Assembly (NCBI GenBank): GCA_950097015.1
Contig: CATNEN010000039.1
Span: forward strand, 17,652,501 to 17,716,500
From: Macrostomum hystrix
Taxonomy: Eukaryota > Platyhelminthes > Macrostomidae
Direction: 5' to 3'
DNA: 64,000 nt
Made by a program: the position numbers and the translations under genes. Under the pieces are notes generated by a model, which had not been told where the DNA came from, searched no databases, and was given only the letters and a program-made list of their open reading frames with translations. Below, in pieces: positions 10,500-21,061 of the stretch; position 1 is the first letter of the stretch, and every line of letters starts with the position of its first letter.

Positions 10500-11823
10500 T
10501 AATATACTCTAATAAGCTTTTCAACCGACTGCTTCTCGATCGCCTGCAGTCGGTGCTGGACCCGTACCTCCGTTACGAGCAGAACGGGTTCCGGCCACAG
10601 CGCGGTACAGTAACCCAGATCCTCGCACTCCGCCGTGTCATCGAGGAGGCGCGCATCCGCCAGTCAACGCTGATCGTCGTGTTTGTCGACTTCCGCAAGG
10701 CGTTTGACTCGGTGTCGAGGGCCGCGCTTCTACTAGTCCTTCGTGCCTACCGGGTCCCAGAGCAGCTAGTCGCCGCTGTCATGTCGCTGTATCGCGACAC
10801 GCGCGCTGCTGTTGTTACGGCGGACGGCCTGTCCGACCTGTTTGCCACCTCGTCAGGAGTGCTGCAGGGCGACACGCTGGCCCCGTTCCTCTTCGTGCTT
10901 CTCCTGGACTGGGTGCTTCGGACTGCGCTCCCCTCGGCTGAAGACGGCTTCCTGCTACGCAGACGCATCGGTCGCCGCCACGATGAGAAGCGCCTCAGTG
11001 TGCTTGGCTACGCCGACGACCTCGCCCTCCTGTCCTCGACTGTCGAAGGTGCCCAGCGCCAGATTGACAGGTTGGCTGAGGTGGCATCAAGCGTCGGCCT
11101 AGTGATCAACACGCTTAAGACCGAGGTGCTGACCGTGCCGGCCGACATCCCAGCGGACCTGACGTGCCGCGGCGCAGACGGGCAGATCATCTCGCTCGCA
11201 CGCTGCCAGCGCTTCACTTACCTCGGCGGTCTGGTGCCCAACGTGGAAGACGACATCCGGCGGCGCAGAGGACTCGCATGGGCGGCCTACCGTTCGATCC
11301 GGGCCGTCCTCCAGTCCACAGCGCTGCCTGACCGCCAGAGGGCTCGGCTGTGGCAGGCGGTGATCGAGACCGTCCTGCTGTACAACGCCGAGTCGTGGAC
11401 GCTGACGGCTACGCTGGAGCGGCAGCTGGACTCGGTGCACTCGGGGCTGCTCCGTGCGGCCTTTCAAGCTGACGAGAGCGTCGGGACGGAGGCTCTGTAC
11501 GAGAGAGCTCAGCTGCAACGCCCGTCCACCATCCTGCGCCAGCGACGACTTCGACTAGCGGGCCACGTCATTCGGGCCGAAAGCTACTGCCGCCAGCCCG
11601 CCCAGGACGTCCTTCTGCTCACCCTGCAGGGCCCGTTCAGGCGCGGCCAGGCTCGGACCCGCCGCTACGTCGACTGCCTGCTGAGCGACGCCAGGGCGCC
11701 CGACACTGCCTCCGGCGCGGACCATGTTCGCGCGCTGGCTCTGCGGCGCATCATTTGACGCCGCCCCCCTGACGTTTGGGGCTTGCGTATTTTGTTGTTG
11801 TTGTTGTTGTTAATATACTCTAA
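10500..11823 (+). mobile_element. 5'-truncated non-LTR retrotransposon with 13-bp target-site duplications
   Basis: A reverse-transcriptase fragment is bounded by a perfect 13-bp direct repeat, taatatactctaa, at 10500-10512 and 11811-11823. The element body is 10513-11810 and ends in a simple (TTG)n tail (about 11790-11810) rather than poly-A. The body starts inside the RT domain, so the 5' half, including any endonuclease, was never copied or is missing. This is the usual product of incomplete target-primed reverse transcription. Its GC-rich codon use differs from the AT-rich flanks. Confidence 0.88.
10514..11758 (+). CDS. Non-LTR reverse transcriptase, N-terminally truncated
   Basis: An intact frame of about 414 codons begins within RT (KLFNRLLLDRL) and has no start codon of its own. 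Visible RT blocks in order are NGFRPQRG, FVDFRKAFDSV (motif A), GVLQGDTLAPFLF (motif B) and GYADDLALL (the YADD catalytic motif). A C-terminal region follows with ESWTLT and LRLAGHVIRAE, as seen in RTE-like and related elements. Codons upstream of 10513 belong to the insertion site, not the element. The clade cannot be fixed by eye. The frame is uninterrupted, so the insertion is probably young, but the truncation makes it non-autonomous. Confidence 0.85.
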   Translation, partial: KLFNRLLLDRLQSVLDPYLRYEQNGFRPQRGTVTQILALRRVIEEARIRQSTLIVVFVDFRKAFDSVSRAALLLVLRAYRVPEQLVAAVMSLYRDTRAAVVTADGLSDLFATSSGVLQGDTLAPFLFVLLLDWVLRTALPSAEDGFLLRRRIGRRHDEKRLSVLGYADDLALLSSTVEGAQRQIDRLAEVASSVGLVINTLKTEVLTVPADIPADLTCRGADGQIISLARCQRFTYLGGLVPNVEDDIRRRRGLAWAAYRSIRAVLQSTALPDRQRARLWQAVIETVLLYNAESWTLTATLERQLDSVHSGLLRAAFQADESVGTEALYERAQLQRPSTILRQRRLRLAGHVIRAESYCRQPAQDVLLLTLQGPFRRGQARTRRYVDCLLSDARAPDTASGADHVRALALRRII

Positions 11824-13060
11824 AAAAGTCAAGGAACTGCCAATTAGATGTGCATGAAAATTTGTATGCAACAATATTGCAGGTCACCTTTATAAGGCAA
11901 CTCAAAGTTTTACTGTGATTCTCCCGTTTCGAAAATGAAATACTTTCCGGTGTTTCTTGCATATTTTCCGGTGTTATCCGCCTCTTTTTTTTCGAACCAA
12001 GCAACGCATTAAAAAGATGTTGAGCATTAGTTTACTGGTTTCGATAATTCAAAGTACTCGTTTTATTTTCAGTATCGACCGACTTGCGTAGATTTAGTGT
12101 TTTAAGATTTGTTAATTTTTGCTGGTTAATTTTTTTTCCGGTGTTGAATGTTATATTTTTAGATGCATTATATGCAATATGCATTAGATGCCAAATATAT
12201 ACAATTTACGTGTATATTTTATAAATATAAAGTTTCTTGTTTTTATTTCACATGTAGTATACTTTATTTTTTCTCTGTATTCTAATCGGGTTGTTCAGTT
12301 TTTATAACAAATATTATAAGATCTAGGTAAAATTTCTAGAAGCTCTTAATTTCTAGCAGCTAAACAATTTTCGACTCAGTCCTCTATATAGACTTGATAA
12401 TAAATGAAAACTATTTGCATAGTGACTAAATGTCATAAATGTTCTCCTTCACGACATTCGCAGTCTAATTAGTTTGGCTGTCAACTGATTCTCACTCTGG
12501 GGGCACTGATGATCTGATCGCGTCTAGCCTAGTAGCAGCCTGTGACAGAGTCGAGCAGGTGATGGATGGAAATCTGAGGTTCTGTACGGACAAATGATAT
12601 CGAGGCTGAGAAAAAATACAGAACCGAGAAAATACAGGGCTCGAGAAAGTGAATAGTAGCAATGTCTCTCATATATATGCTAGCTGAAATGAAATCGACC
12701 CAGCTATGCCAGTGCAGCATTATCGAACGAAGGATTGCTACATGTCATTGTTATATTCATGCACTACTTCTATAGCCTCTCTCCACTAGCCGGGTATAGA
12801 ATTTCCTCAGCATTCTCCAGTTTAGTTTATCCTGCTAACTGTGCAGCACTATCAGCTGTATCAGCGCGCCTTTCATTTTCACCTATTACAGAAGCGGATG
12901 TTCATAATTGAGCGAAATGGCCCAAGGGCTGCCAATAAATCCATACATTTGTGACATTCTCTTGAGCTAAACATGAATGCGGCCTGCATTTATCGACCTA
13001 GAGCAACCTGCAAACTGGATGAAGGAATAGAATGGATTGCTAATCTATCTCAAGGATAAA
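11824..13060. other. AT-rich intergenic sequence, no gene seen
   Basis: No recognisable exon on either strand. The only longer frame (12529-12720 minus) has no recognisable similarity. Confidence 0.5.
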
Positions 13061-13064
13061 TAAA

Positions 13065-14022
13065 CTTTCATGTTTATATCCCCTGGATTGCATGGATTGG
13101 ATTGCAAATATATCCTCTGGATGAAGGAACAGAATGGATTGCTAATCTATCCCCTGGATGAAGGAACAGAATGTATTGCTAATCTATCCCATAGATGATG
13201 GAGTAGAATGGATTGCTAATCTATCCCAAAGATGATGGAGTAGAATGGATTGCTAATCTATCCCCTGGATGAATGAATAGAATGGATTGCTAATCTATCC
13301 CTGAATGAAGGAATAGAAGGGATTGCTAATCTATCCCTGAATGACGGAATATAATGGATTGCTAATCTATCCCATGGATGAATGAATAGAATGGATTGCT
13401 AATCTATCTCAAGGATAAATAAACTTTCATGTTTATATCCCCTGGATTGCGTGGATTGGATTGCAAATATATCCCCTGGATGAAGGAACAGAATGCATTG
13501 CTAATCTATCCCATAGATGATGGATTAGAATGGATTGCTAATCTATCCCTGAATGAAGGAATAGAAGGGATTGCTAATCTATCCCTGAATGGCGGAATAT
13601 AATGGATTGCTAATCTATCCCATGGATGAAGGAATAGAATGGATTGCTAATCTATCCCTGAATGAAGGAATAGAAGGGATTGCTAATCTATCCCTGAATG
13701 GCGGAATATAATGGATTGCTAATCTATCCCATGGATGAATGAATAGAAGGGATTGCTAATCTATCCCATGGATGAATGAATAGAAGGGATTGCTAATCTA
13801 TCCCATGGATGAATGAATAGAAGGGATTGCTAATCTATCCCATGGATGAATGAATAGAAGGGATTGCTAATCTATCCCATGGATGAATGAATAGAAGGGA
13901 TTGCTAATCTATCCCATGGATGAATGAATAGAAGGGATTGCTAATCTATCCCATGGATGAATGAATAGAAGGGATTGCTAATCTATCCCATGGATGAATG
14001 AATAGAAGGGATTGCTAATCTG
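13065..14022. repeat. Tandem array, about 37-bp unit (ggattgctaatctatccc)
   Basis: Units consist of ggattgctaatctatccc plus a variable atggatgaatgaatagaa part, 35-37 bp. The left part is degenerate, and a larger block around 13020-13130 recurs at 13400-13500. The rightmost eight or so units are nearly identical, suggesting recent expansion at that end. Confidence 0.92.
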
Positions 14023-14251
14023 ATCTTTGGTCAAGGAAGGGCATCGATTTCAAAGCAAAATCGAAAGCGCAAGTGTTTTTCTGAATCTTTTTTAAGATTA
14101 TCTACTCAATGTCTCGCAAAATATCAGAGTGTTAATTTATATTGAAATTCATTTTTCTATTAGTTGTCTACTATGAGTAGTGTTGTAAAAAACTCTACGA
14201 TTATGTACAAGTCGGCCTGGCAGTTCGGCACAGATCAGCAGCTGCATATTT

Positions 14252-15234
14252 TCACTCCAAAGAGATGGCGAAGACGGTGACAACGCAGGCCATGCCGCTG
14301 CTCTGGCGGGACGCAGTCACCGACGTGTCAAATCTGTCATTCCAGACACAGCGGCTGGACACAGACAAGGCTTGGTCGCGTCGTTCGCAGATTGTGACAT
14401 AAACAATGAGCCGGTAGCGGTCAAAGAACAGTTCACTCTTTAGCCTGTTCTTGATGCTGTCCGTCAGGGTTTTGGTCAGCATTACGGCTGTGCGCTGACT
14501 GTAGGGCGCCCCGTCGTCTAGATGATCAGCTAGACTCTCCTGGACGATGTCACGAGCTGCTTTGGCATCGAATTTCGATTTCGGCTCGAGGCTGGAGACG
14601 TCGTTAAAGATTTGGTAAGGAATCGCTTAAATTCAAGCCATTTTTGATTACCACTGCCACTATCGGGCCAGATTTTGCAGCCGACAGCACAGCCGCAGCT
14701 ATTGCGCGGCACATCTGAATCAAGTCACAGCCAATCAAGTCACAGCCAATCAAGTCACAGCCAATCAAGTCACAGCCAATCAAGTCACAGCCAATCAAGT
14801 CACAGCCAATCAAGTCACAGCCAATCAAGTCACAGCCAATCAAGTCACAGCCAATCAAGTCACAGCCAATCAAGTCACAGCCAATCAAGTCACAGCCAAT
14901 CAAGTCACAGCCAATCAAGTCACAGCCAATCAAGTCACAGCCAATCAAGTCACAGCCAATCAAGTCACAGCCAATCAAGTCACAGCCAATCAAGTCACAG
15001 CCAATCAAGTCACAGCCAATCAAGTCACAGCCAATCAAGTCACAGCCAATCAAGTCACAGCTAAGAGCTGCCTCACCGGTACGTGTTCTCTAGCTTCACA
15101 ATCGGTGCGCCGGAGACAGAACTATTCCTTCCAGCGCCGATGCGGGCAGCCCAGTGTCGGGACATCCGTTTGGCAGCGATTAGTCCCATCATTGGTGCCA
15201 CAGCCTGACTCTTACGACGATTCGCGAGATCCAT
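14252..15234 (-). CDS. Tctex-type dynein light chain (DYNLT/TCTEX1D family)
   Basis: Two exons, 15234-15077 and 14591-14252, give about 165 residues. Tctex-type light chains bind dynein intermediate chains and cargo in cytoplasmic or ciliary dynein. Exon 1 starts at ATG 15234 and ends in KLENTYR at donor cg|gtgagg. Exon 2 resumes after ccag with LEPKSKF. Together they give the ENTY..-P-x-KF opening seen in TCTEX1D proteins. Exon 2 then has the helix pair (ARDIVQESLADHL, TKTLTDSIKNRL) and the strands RYRLIVYVTI, SSRCVWND and ACVVTVFAISLE, ending near the C-terminus as the family does. Phases match (2 then 1 base). The intron is filled by a 15-bp array. The basic, Ser-rich N-terminal 45 residues resemble TCTEX1D1/DYNLT5 more than DYNLT1. 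The exact paralogue is uncertain. Confidence 0.85.
14717..15061. repeat. Tandem array, 15-bp unit (caatcaagtcacagc), in Tctex intron
   Basis: About 23 virtually perfect copies of a 15-bp unit occupy most of the 485-bp intron of the Tctex gene. The array begins about 15 bases inside the donor. Because 15 is a multiple of three it produces Ser-His-Ser-Gln and Ile-Gly-Cys-Asp repeat ORFs that are not genes. Confidence 0.96.
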
Positions 15235-15890
15235 GCTTGCCGCTAGCTAACAGTGAAATAAGCAAAAAAATTGCGACTCAAAGCAATTTCAAAGAGAATA
15301 ACAAAATACACAAAACTGCCTTTTATTATTGTCAGTTAAATTAGGGCTAGAAGGAGACAGGGAGAGAGAGAGCTGAGAGTGGCTATACAGATATGGCTGC
15401 CTTAGCACCCCAGCTAACTAAAACTATGGCAACAAAAGCGAACAATAAAATTGCTTACAAAGCTTTTCTATATGGTCATTTCTTTCTACTTGTGCATCTC
15501 CATTTGCTTTTAATGCTGGAAGCAAATGTGTAAAACCTTCAACTGCATATTTTGTGTATTTGACGTCCTAAAAATGAGATAGAAAATGAAATAGCCGAAT
15601 TGTATTCAATTAGGCACACCTGTGAGTTTTCATGTTGTTATTTTTGCCGTCCAGTTAAACTGATGGTCGAATAAATGGTGGGTGCGGTTTAGCATAATAA
15701 AATAAGAAATGTGAGCAATCAAAAACAACTCACAACTGTACTCACATGAGTCTCTTCTTGGCATTAGCATAATTAAATGCAGCGATTTCAGAGCATTGCC
15801 AATAAACTCACTCACTTAAACCTAGTGACTGTGTGACTGGGTTAGTGTGGGAACGATAGTTGACTTTGTCAGTGAGCGATTGTGAGCACG
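15235..15890. other. Upstream of Tctex gene; no gene seen
   Basis: Presumed promoter side of the Tctex gene (minus). A pyrimidine-rich stretch ending in tgttag lies 13-14 bases before the ATG on the minus strand. No other exon is recognised. Confidence 0.45.
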
Positions 15891-16745
15891 TGACTTCAGG
15901 AGATGAGTTCATGAGTTCATGCGTTTTTGAGTTCGAGTGAACGAGTTTATGAGTTCGAGTTTATGAGTTCATGAGTTCGAGGTCATGAACTCGAGTTCAT
16001 GAGTTTATGAGTTCATGAGTTTATGAGTTCATGAGTTCGAGTTCACGAGTTCGAGTTCACGAGTTCGAGTTCATGAGTTCGAGTTCATGAGTTCATGAGT
16101 TCGAGTTCATAAGTTTACGAGCGTATGAGTTCATGAGTTCGAGAGTTTATGAGTTCTTGAGTTCACGAGTTCGAGAGTTTATGAGTTCTTGAGTTCTTGA
16201 GTTCATGAGTTCGAATGAATGAGTTTATGAGTTCATGCTTTCATGAGTTCACGCGTTTATGAGTTCATGAGTTCGAGTGAACGAGTTTATGAGTTCGAGT
16301 TTATGAGTTCATGAGTTCGAGGTCATGAACTCGAGTTCATGAGTTTATGAGTTCATGAGTTTATGAGTTCATGAGTTCGAGTTCACGAGTTCGAGTTCAC
16401 GAGTTCGAGTTCATGAGTTCGAGTTCATGAGTTCATGAGTTCGAGTTCATCAGTTTACGAGCGTATGAGTTCATGAGTTCGAGAGTTTATGAGTTCTTGA
16501 GTTCACGAGTTCGAGAGTTTATGAGTTCTTGAGTTCTTGAGTTCATGAGTTCGAATGAATGAGTTTATGAGTTCATGCTTTCATGAGTTCACGCGTTTAT
16601 GAGTTCATGAGTTCGAGTGAATGAGTTTATGAGTTTAAGCGTTTTTGAGTTGAGTTTATTAGTTTTTAAGTTAATGCGTTTTTTAGTTTATGAGTTCTTG
16701 AGTTGATGAGTTTAAGAGTTCATAAGTTCGCAGTTTTACACAGGT
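15891..16745. repeat. Degenerate array of gagttcatgagttcgag-type units with higher-order duplication
   Basis: Built from 6-8 bp words (gagttcat, gagttcga, gagtttat). A block of about 325-340 bp starting at 15935 recurs from 16275 with very few changes. Each block carries an 18-bp perfect palindrome, catgaactcgagttcatg. Beyond 16610 it decays. Confidence 0.9.
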
Positions 16746-17744
16746 AGGTATTTTAAAAAAGTTTTGAAAAAAGAAGTCATGTACCATTTGAGTGTTACGT
16801 TTCACTTTAAGCAAAAGCAAAGCTAAATATAATGGCATTTGCAGAAAAAATCCTTAAGAATATAAATGTTTCATAAATATATTTTTTGTTTATCTGCAAA
16901 ACGTTTGGTAAAAATCTTGTTTCAACAAAAAACACAACAATTGTATTTGAAGCTTCTAGCTGGGTAACTAAGCACAACAGCAACATCTGAAACTAAAGAA
17001 TCGAAGTTTTGCTAATCCTTAATCAAACTCCATGGAAACCAGTCAGAGCACAGTGAAAGAAAATCTCACAAAACCGCTAATATAGATCGTATTATTTAAA
17101 ATATGTGAATAAACGCTAGCTTTAAACTAGTAGGGTAGAAAAACGAATACAAAAAGGGGAATAAATGTTTCTGGTCCGTAGGTTCTAGCCTATCCTTGTG
17201 AGTAGTATAAAATAAATGGATAGTATTGCCTTCAGTAGTATGCGTCGAATATTTATATTCGTAAAAGTAGGACTAGAAGCGAAATTTTAATTGCCAGACT
17301 GCTTTAGGAAAAAAAGAGCTTTAAAAAAGCAAGCAAAAATGTAACAGAGATTATTAAACCATAAATATATATTGCTGTTAAGCTACTTTACTAAGTAGTC
17401 AACTCGAAGTGTGCACTTCGTTTTTTGATAAATTCGAGAAAAGCACTGCAATAAAATTTAGCTAATAATGATGCGATTCTATTAAATATTAGCTTTCAGT
17501 ACATGTTTTATTATTCATAAATGAAATTGCTATAATTTGCTGGAGAAAAAAAGCAAAGGCAGAATTAGTAGATTTGAGAATTACTCCAACTAATTTACTT
17601 TTGTCTTCCATGTATGTACACTGTTCCATTTGATATAAAATAATGTAAAAATATACACCGGCTATCGAGGGTATCATCGGCTGTGACCGAGGACGCGCAG
17701 CGCCCAGCGCCCGAGGTCATAGACATTGATGCCCGAAATAGCCG
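16746..17744. other. AT-rich intergenic sequence
   Basis: No exon, RNA gene or element recognised. Possibly old transposon remains. Confidence 0.5.
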
Positions 17745-17747
17745 GTA

Positions 17748-17888
17748 TATATTTTCATTGAGCAACGCTGGGGTTCCCCTGCCGTTCTGTTTGCACCATA
17801 GACACATAGTTTTATTGGCGGGAGTCCCAGCGTTGCTCAATGAAAATACACACTTAACCACGGAATACACAGAATAGTGTATTCTGTG
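17748..17888. repeat. Inverted repeat and hairpin, possible MITE remnant
   Basis: tattttcattgagcaacgct at 17750 on is the inverted counterpart of agcgttgctcaatgaaaata ending at 17850. The arms pair over about 23-30 bp around a loop of about 50 bp. Immediately to the right, cacagaata-gtg-tattctgtg (17868-17888) is a perfect 9-bp stem with a 3-base loop. A further partial copy (cagcgttgttcaatga) lies near 17970. No transposase is present. Confidence 0.7.
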
Positions 17889-17889
17889 C

Positions 17890-18275
17890 ACTTAACGTTA
17901 GAAATACAAGAATCCATAGGGAATTCCCCATAGACATCGTTTAACGAAGTTCATTAAAACCCTTGCTCAGCGTTGTTCAATGAAGAATTCTATTTAAATT
18001 GTGTTTCGGTCTATGACTTATATACATAACATCTGCACACACCAATGTACATAGATTAGTTTAGTCTATGTCTAGCCTTTGTTTAGATGGAAGTGGGTGG
18101 ATAACGTAAATAAAAATAAAATTTCTGTGATAAAAATTTTGTTTAGACTCAAACGAGCAGCTTGTTCTGATCATTCCAATGTGAAATAAAACACAGCAGT
18201 CAAGGCTAGAGATTAATTAATGAGGAGATAACTATTTTAGTCACTGTTATTCCACATGAGAATCGAACCTGCTGG
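17890..18275. other. No gene seen (3' side of DDAH-family gene)
   Basis: AT-rich. It may contain the 3' UTR of the DDAH-family gene; aataaa-like signals are present on both strands and do not decide it. Confidence 0.4.
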
Positions 18276-21061
18276 TCACGGTAGAGTAGACATGATGCTC
18301 TTCAGGTTGCTGTTCTTAGTCTTCTGCACTAGCAGGCAGAGTTTGGACATAGACACTCGCTGCTCAACTAGATGAGGCAGCGAGATCGGTATGCGATTAT
18401 AATCGATTTTATTCTCGAAGATGCCAATGCTGCTAGGAATGAGGTCTGATGCCAGGTGAACCAGGTAGCCATTCACATACAGACAGTTGCAAGCCGCGTC
18501 CTCAGGTAGTTGAATGATACGATAATTATATGTGGCCTTCCAGTTGATCTCCTTCAGCGTCTTCTGGGCGCTGGGATTCAAGCCGACAGCGATCACGTTG
18601 GCGCCGGCCATACAGACCAGATCCTTCAATGATGTGTGTCCAGCCTTCTTGGACTCCAGCGGGTGCACAGTCACGGTGGTGACGGGATACTCCGGGAAGG
18701 TCTTGGCGACACAGGTGGCGCCGGCTTCGTTTGTGTGCGGCGAGATGCCGACGATGATTTCTTTGCCTGCGGGAGCGCCGAGGATGCTCTTTAGCAGACT
18801 CTGGGCTTCTACTAGAGATGAGGCAGGGGAGAGATGAGGCAGGGGAGAGATGAGGCAGGGGAGAGATGAGGCAGGGGAGAGATCAGACAGGAAGAGATGA
18901 GTCATGGGAGAGTTGAGACATGGGAGAGATAAGACATGGGAGGGATGAGACACGGGAGAGATGAGACAACGGGGAGATGAGACAGGTAAGATGTGAGACA
19001 CGGGAGAGATGAAACAGGGGAGAGGTGAGACAGGGGAGAGGTGAGACAGGAGAGAGGTGAGACAGGGGAGAGATGAGACAGGGAAGAGGTGAGACACGGG
19101 AGAGATAAGACACGGGAGAGATGAGACGGGAGAGATAAGACACGGGAGAGATGAGACACTGGAGAGATGAGACACGGGAGGGATGAGACTGGGGAAAAAG
19201 GAGAGGCATTCGCTCGGGTCATAGTGTCGTAGTCAGTAACTTTGAGGGCTGTATGTATGGGCATTAGCTTATTTTTTCTATCAGTCACAGCAGGTAAAAG
19301 TTAAATTATTCTAACAAGTTTGTTACATCGATTAAAATGAAGTGTAAACTAATGATTACAAGAAAGTGCAAACAACGAATGAAAATGATCATTATTTATA
19401 CTAACTTTCCTACTTGTAAGTAGCAACAGTAGAACAATTTTTTTTGTTTAAGTTAATAAACAATAGCTCACCAGTGAAAAGTACATCGCTGCCCTCTAGC
19501 ACAGCTCCATCAATGGATATCTCGGCCACTTTCATGCCAAGTTGTCTTTTTAATGTTTGGCGGATAGCACTGACCTGTGACATGGAGTGGGATCTCCAGA
19601 ATACATTTTCGGAGGCATGATTTTGCACAAAAAATACCAAAAGCTTCAACTTATTACCTTTTGATTATATATAAAATTGGCTTACACAGAAAATTCTAAG
19701 TGTTAAGTTTTATGCAAAAATGACTGCTCATCAATTCTCTGTTTTAAGCTCTAAAGACGGTCAAAGACAATTATATTTTAATTTTTATTTTCTTAGATTC
19801 AGCTAAATATAAGTAGGCTATTATTTTGTACATCAAAATTTGGAAAAAGAAATTGCCACTAAAATGTGCATCTAGTAATTTTTCATAGTTTACTATTATA
19901 ATACTTAATAAGATTACTACCTAACTAGCTATGATGTGAAAAAGGTGTAGTAGAGCATATAATAATGCTAATATAAATATTAGACAAGTTGTAAAGATAG
20001 CTGGCTAGTGCATAAAAATAATCAAAGAAATAAAGAAAGCATTAGCATATCTGCATTCTGCTAATAAGCTCTACTAATTTTTCTACTGTTAACTAACATA
20101 TACTTTAAGTCTATTAACAGCATGCCAGCACTGTCATTGATTGTGGATATAAACTACCTGTGCAACACTATCAAACTGACTGAGAGGAACATTCCAATTT
20201 TGACACACTATCCTGTAAACTTGGACACAAAATTTGACACTCATCATATTGTTTTCTATTGTTTTAAAATGATTTCCCAATGTTTTTGCATCAGTTTGAA
20301 ATGATTTTTTTCAGTAAAACTGTTTAATGAATGATTTAAAACGAATGCCCACATTTTATAAATTACAATTATCAGTTTTATCCTGATGTAGATGAACATA
20401 TTACTGGATGCCATGCTGGTGTGCACTGGCATTGCTATTTACTATAAATAAATATCAACATAAATATGAGCATTAGTTATTTGACATATATATTAAATTA
20501 ATTAATTAATTAACATTAATTAACATATATTAATAAGCACTCATGGCCTCTGCTGGTGATGCAGCCAAGCTTTGAAGCACACTTTGTGATGCTGCACAAG
20601 GTGCTCTCAAGCTATAGCTATTGCTGCTGTTGCAGTACTACTGTTATAGACTTATAGGCTTGTAGCTAAACAGGCACATCAGATTATAGCTAATTAAGCA
20701 AAAGCAAGAACTAGATATACAAATAAATTTGTTAATTTATAAATATTCCAGAAAATTTTTATTTTACATAAAATTAAAGTAGAAGAAAGTCGTGAAAACA
20801 ACGAACCTCTCCTTGCCTATTGCCATAGGGGTTGCACATCAGCGCTATGTTGTTTATAATTACTGCTGTGTCATCTACAAATGGGCTCGTAGGATGCCGC
20901 TCCTCAACATCGATTTCAAGAATGTCTATAGCACTCTGACGAAGAATTTCAACAAGCGTCTCTTGCTCTTCGTTTGCTTGATCTACATTGATTTTGGGAT
21001 ATTTTTGTGCAAACGATTTTGGAATTCGTTGAACAATCGCATAGTTGTACTTAAATGCCAT
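18276..21061 (-). CDS. DDAH: Dimethylarginine dimethylaminohydrolase (DDAH)-family protein, active site altered
   Basis: Three exons (21061-20807, 19574-19472, 18766-18276; phases 0 and 1) give about 282 residues; human DDAH1 has 285. DDAH hydrolyses asymmetric methylarginines and so relieves inhibition of nitric oxide synthase. Family blocks in order are YAIVQRIPKSF, SPFVDDTAVI, GNRQGE|VSAI, VLEGSDVLFTG, KEIIVGISPHTNEAG, LVCMAGANVIAVG, ACNCLYVNG and RIPISLPHL. The ATG at 21061 gives MAFKYNYAIV; an alternative lies at 21076. Compared with recalled human sequence, the LDGGD block reads LEGSD. The catalytic His of HLKS falls on Ser (HTSLKD, His two residues earlier). The catalytic Cys near the C-terminus falls on Lys, with a Cys two residues later. 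It may be a diverged or inactive relative. Intron 2 carries the 17-bp array. Confidence 0.85.
18815..19195. repeat. Tandem array, about 17-bp unit, in DDAH-family intron 2
   Basis: About 22 copies of gagacaggggagagatg-type units lie about 50 bases from the exon 3 acceptor. On the minus strand the unit reads ctctcccctgtctcac, the same as the array at 260-672, including the shared variant ctcccgtgtctcac. Confidence 0.93.
19575..20806. other. DDAH-family intron 1, AT-rich
   Basis: 1.2-kb intron, AT-rich, with runs of attaattaattaatt near 20500. No array and no other gene recognised. Confidence 0.6.

Noticed and set aside
10472..10513. N-terminal extension of the reverse transcriptase frame
   Set aside because: The 13-bp target duplication shows the element begins at 10513. 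Upstream codons are flanking DNA, and the start would be a TTG.
14604..15064. Ser-His-Ser-Gln and Ile-Gly-Cys-Asp repeat proteins
   Set aside because: Translations of the perfect 15-bp array inside the Tctex intron.
18767..18815. Upstream in-frame extension of DDAH-family exon 3
   Set aside because: Joining at cccgcag|gc gives the family sequence FTGKEIIVG directly. The extension runs into the intronic array.
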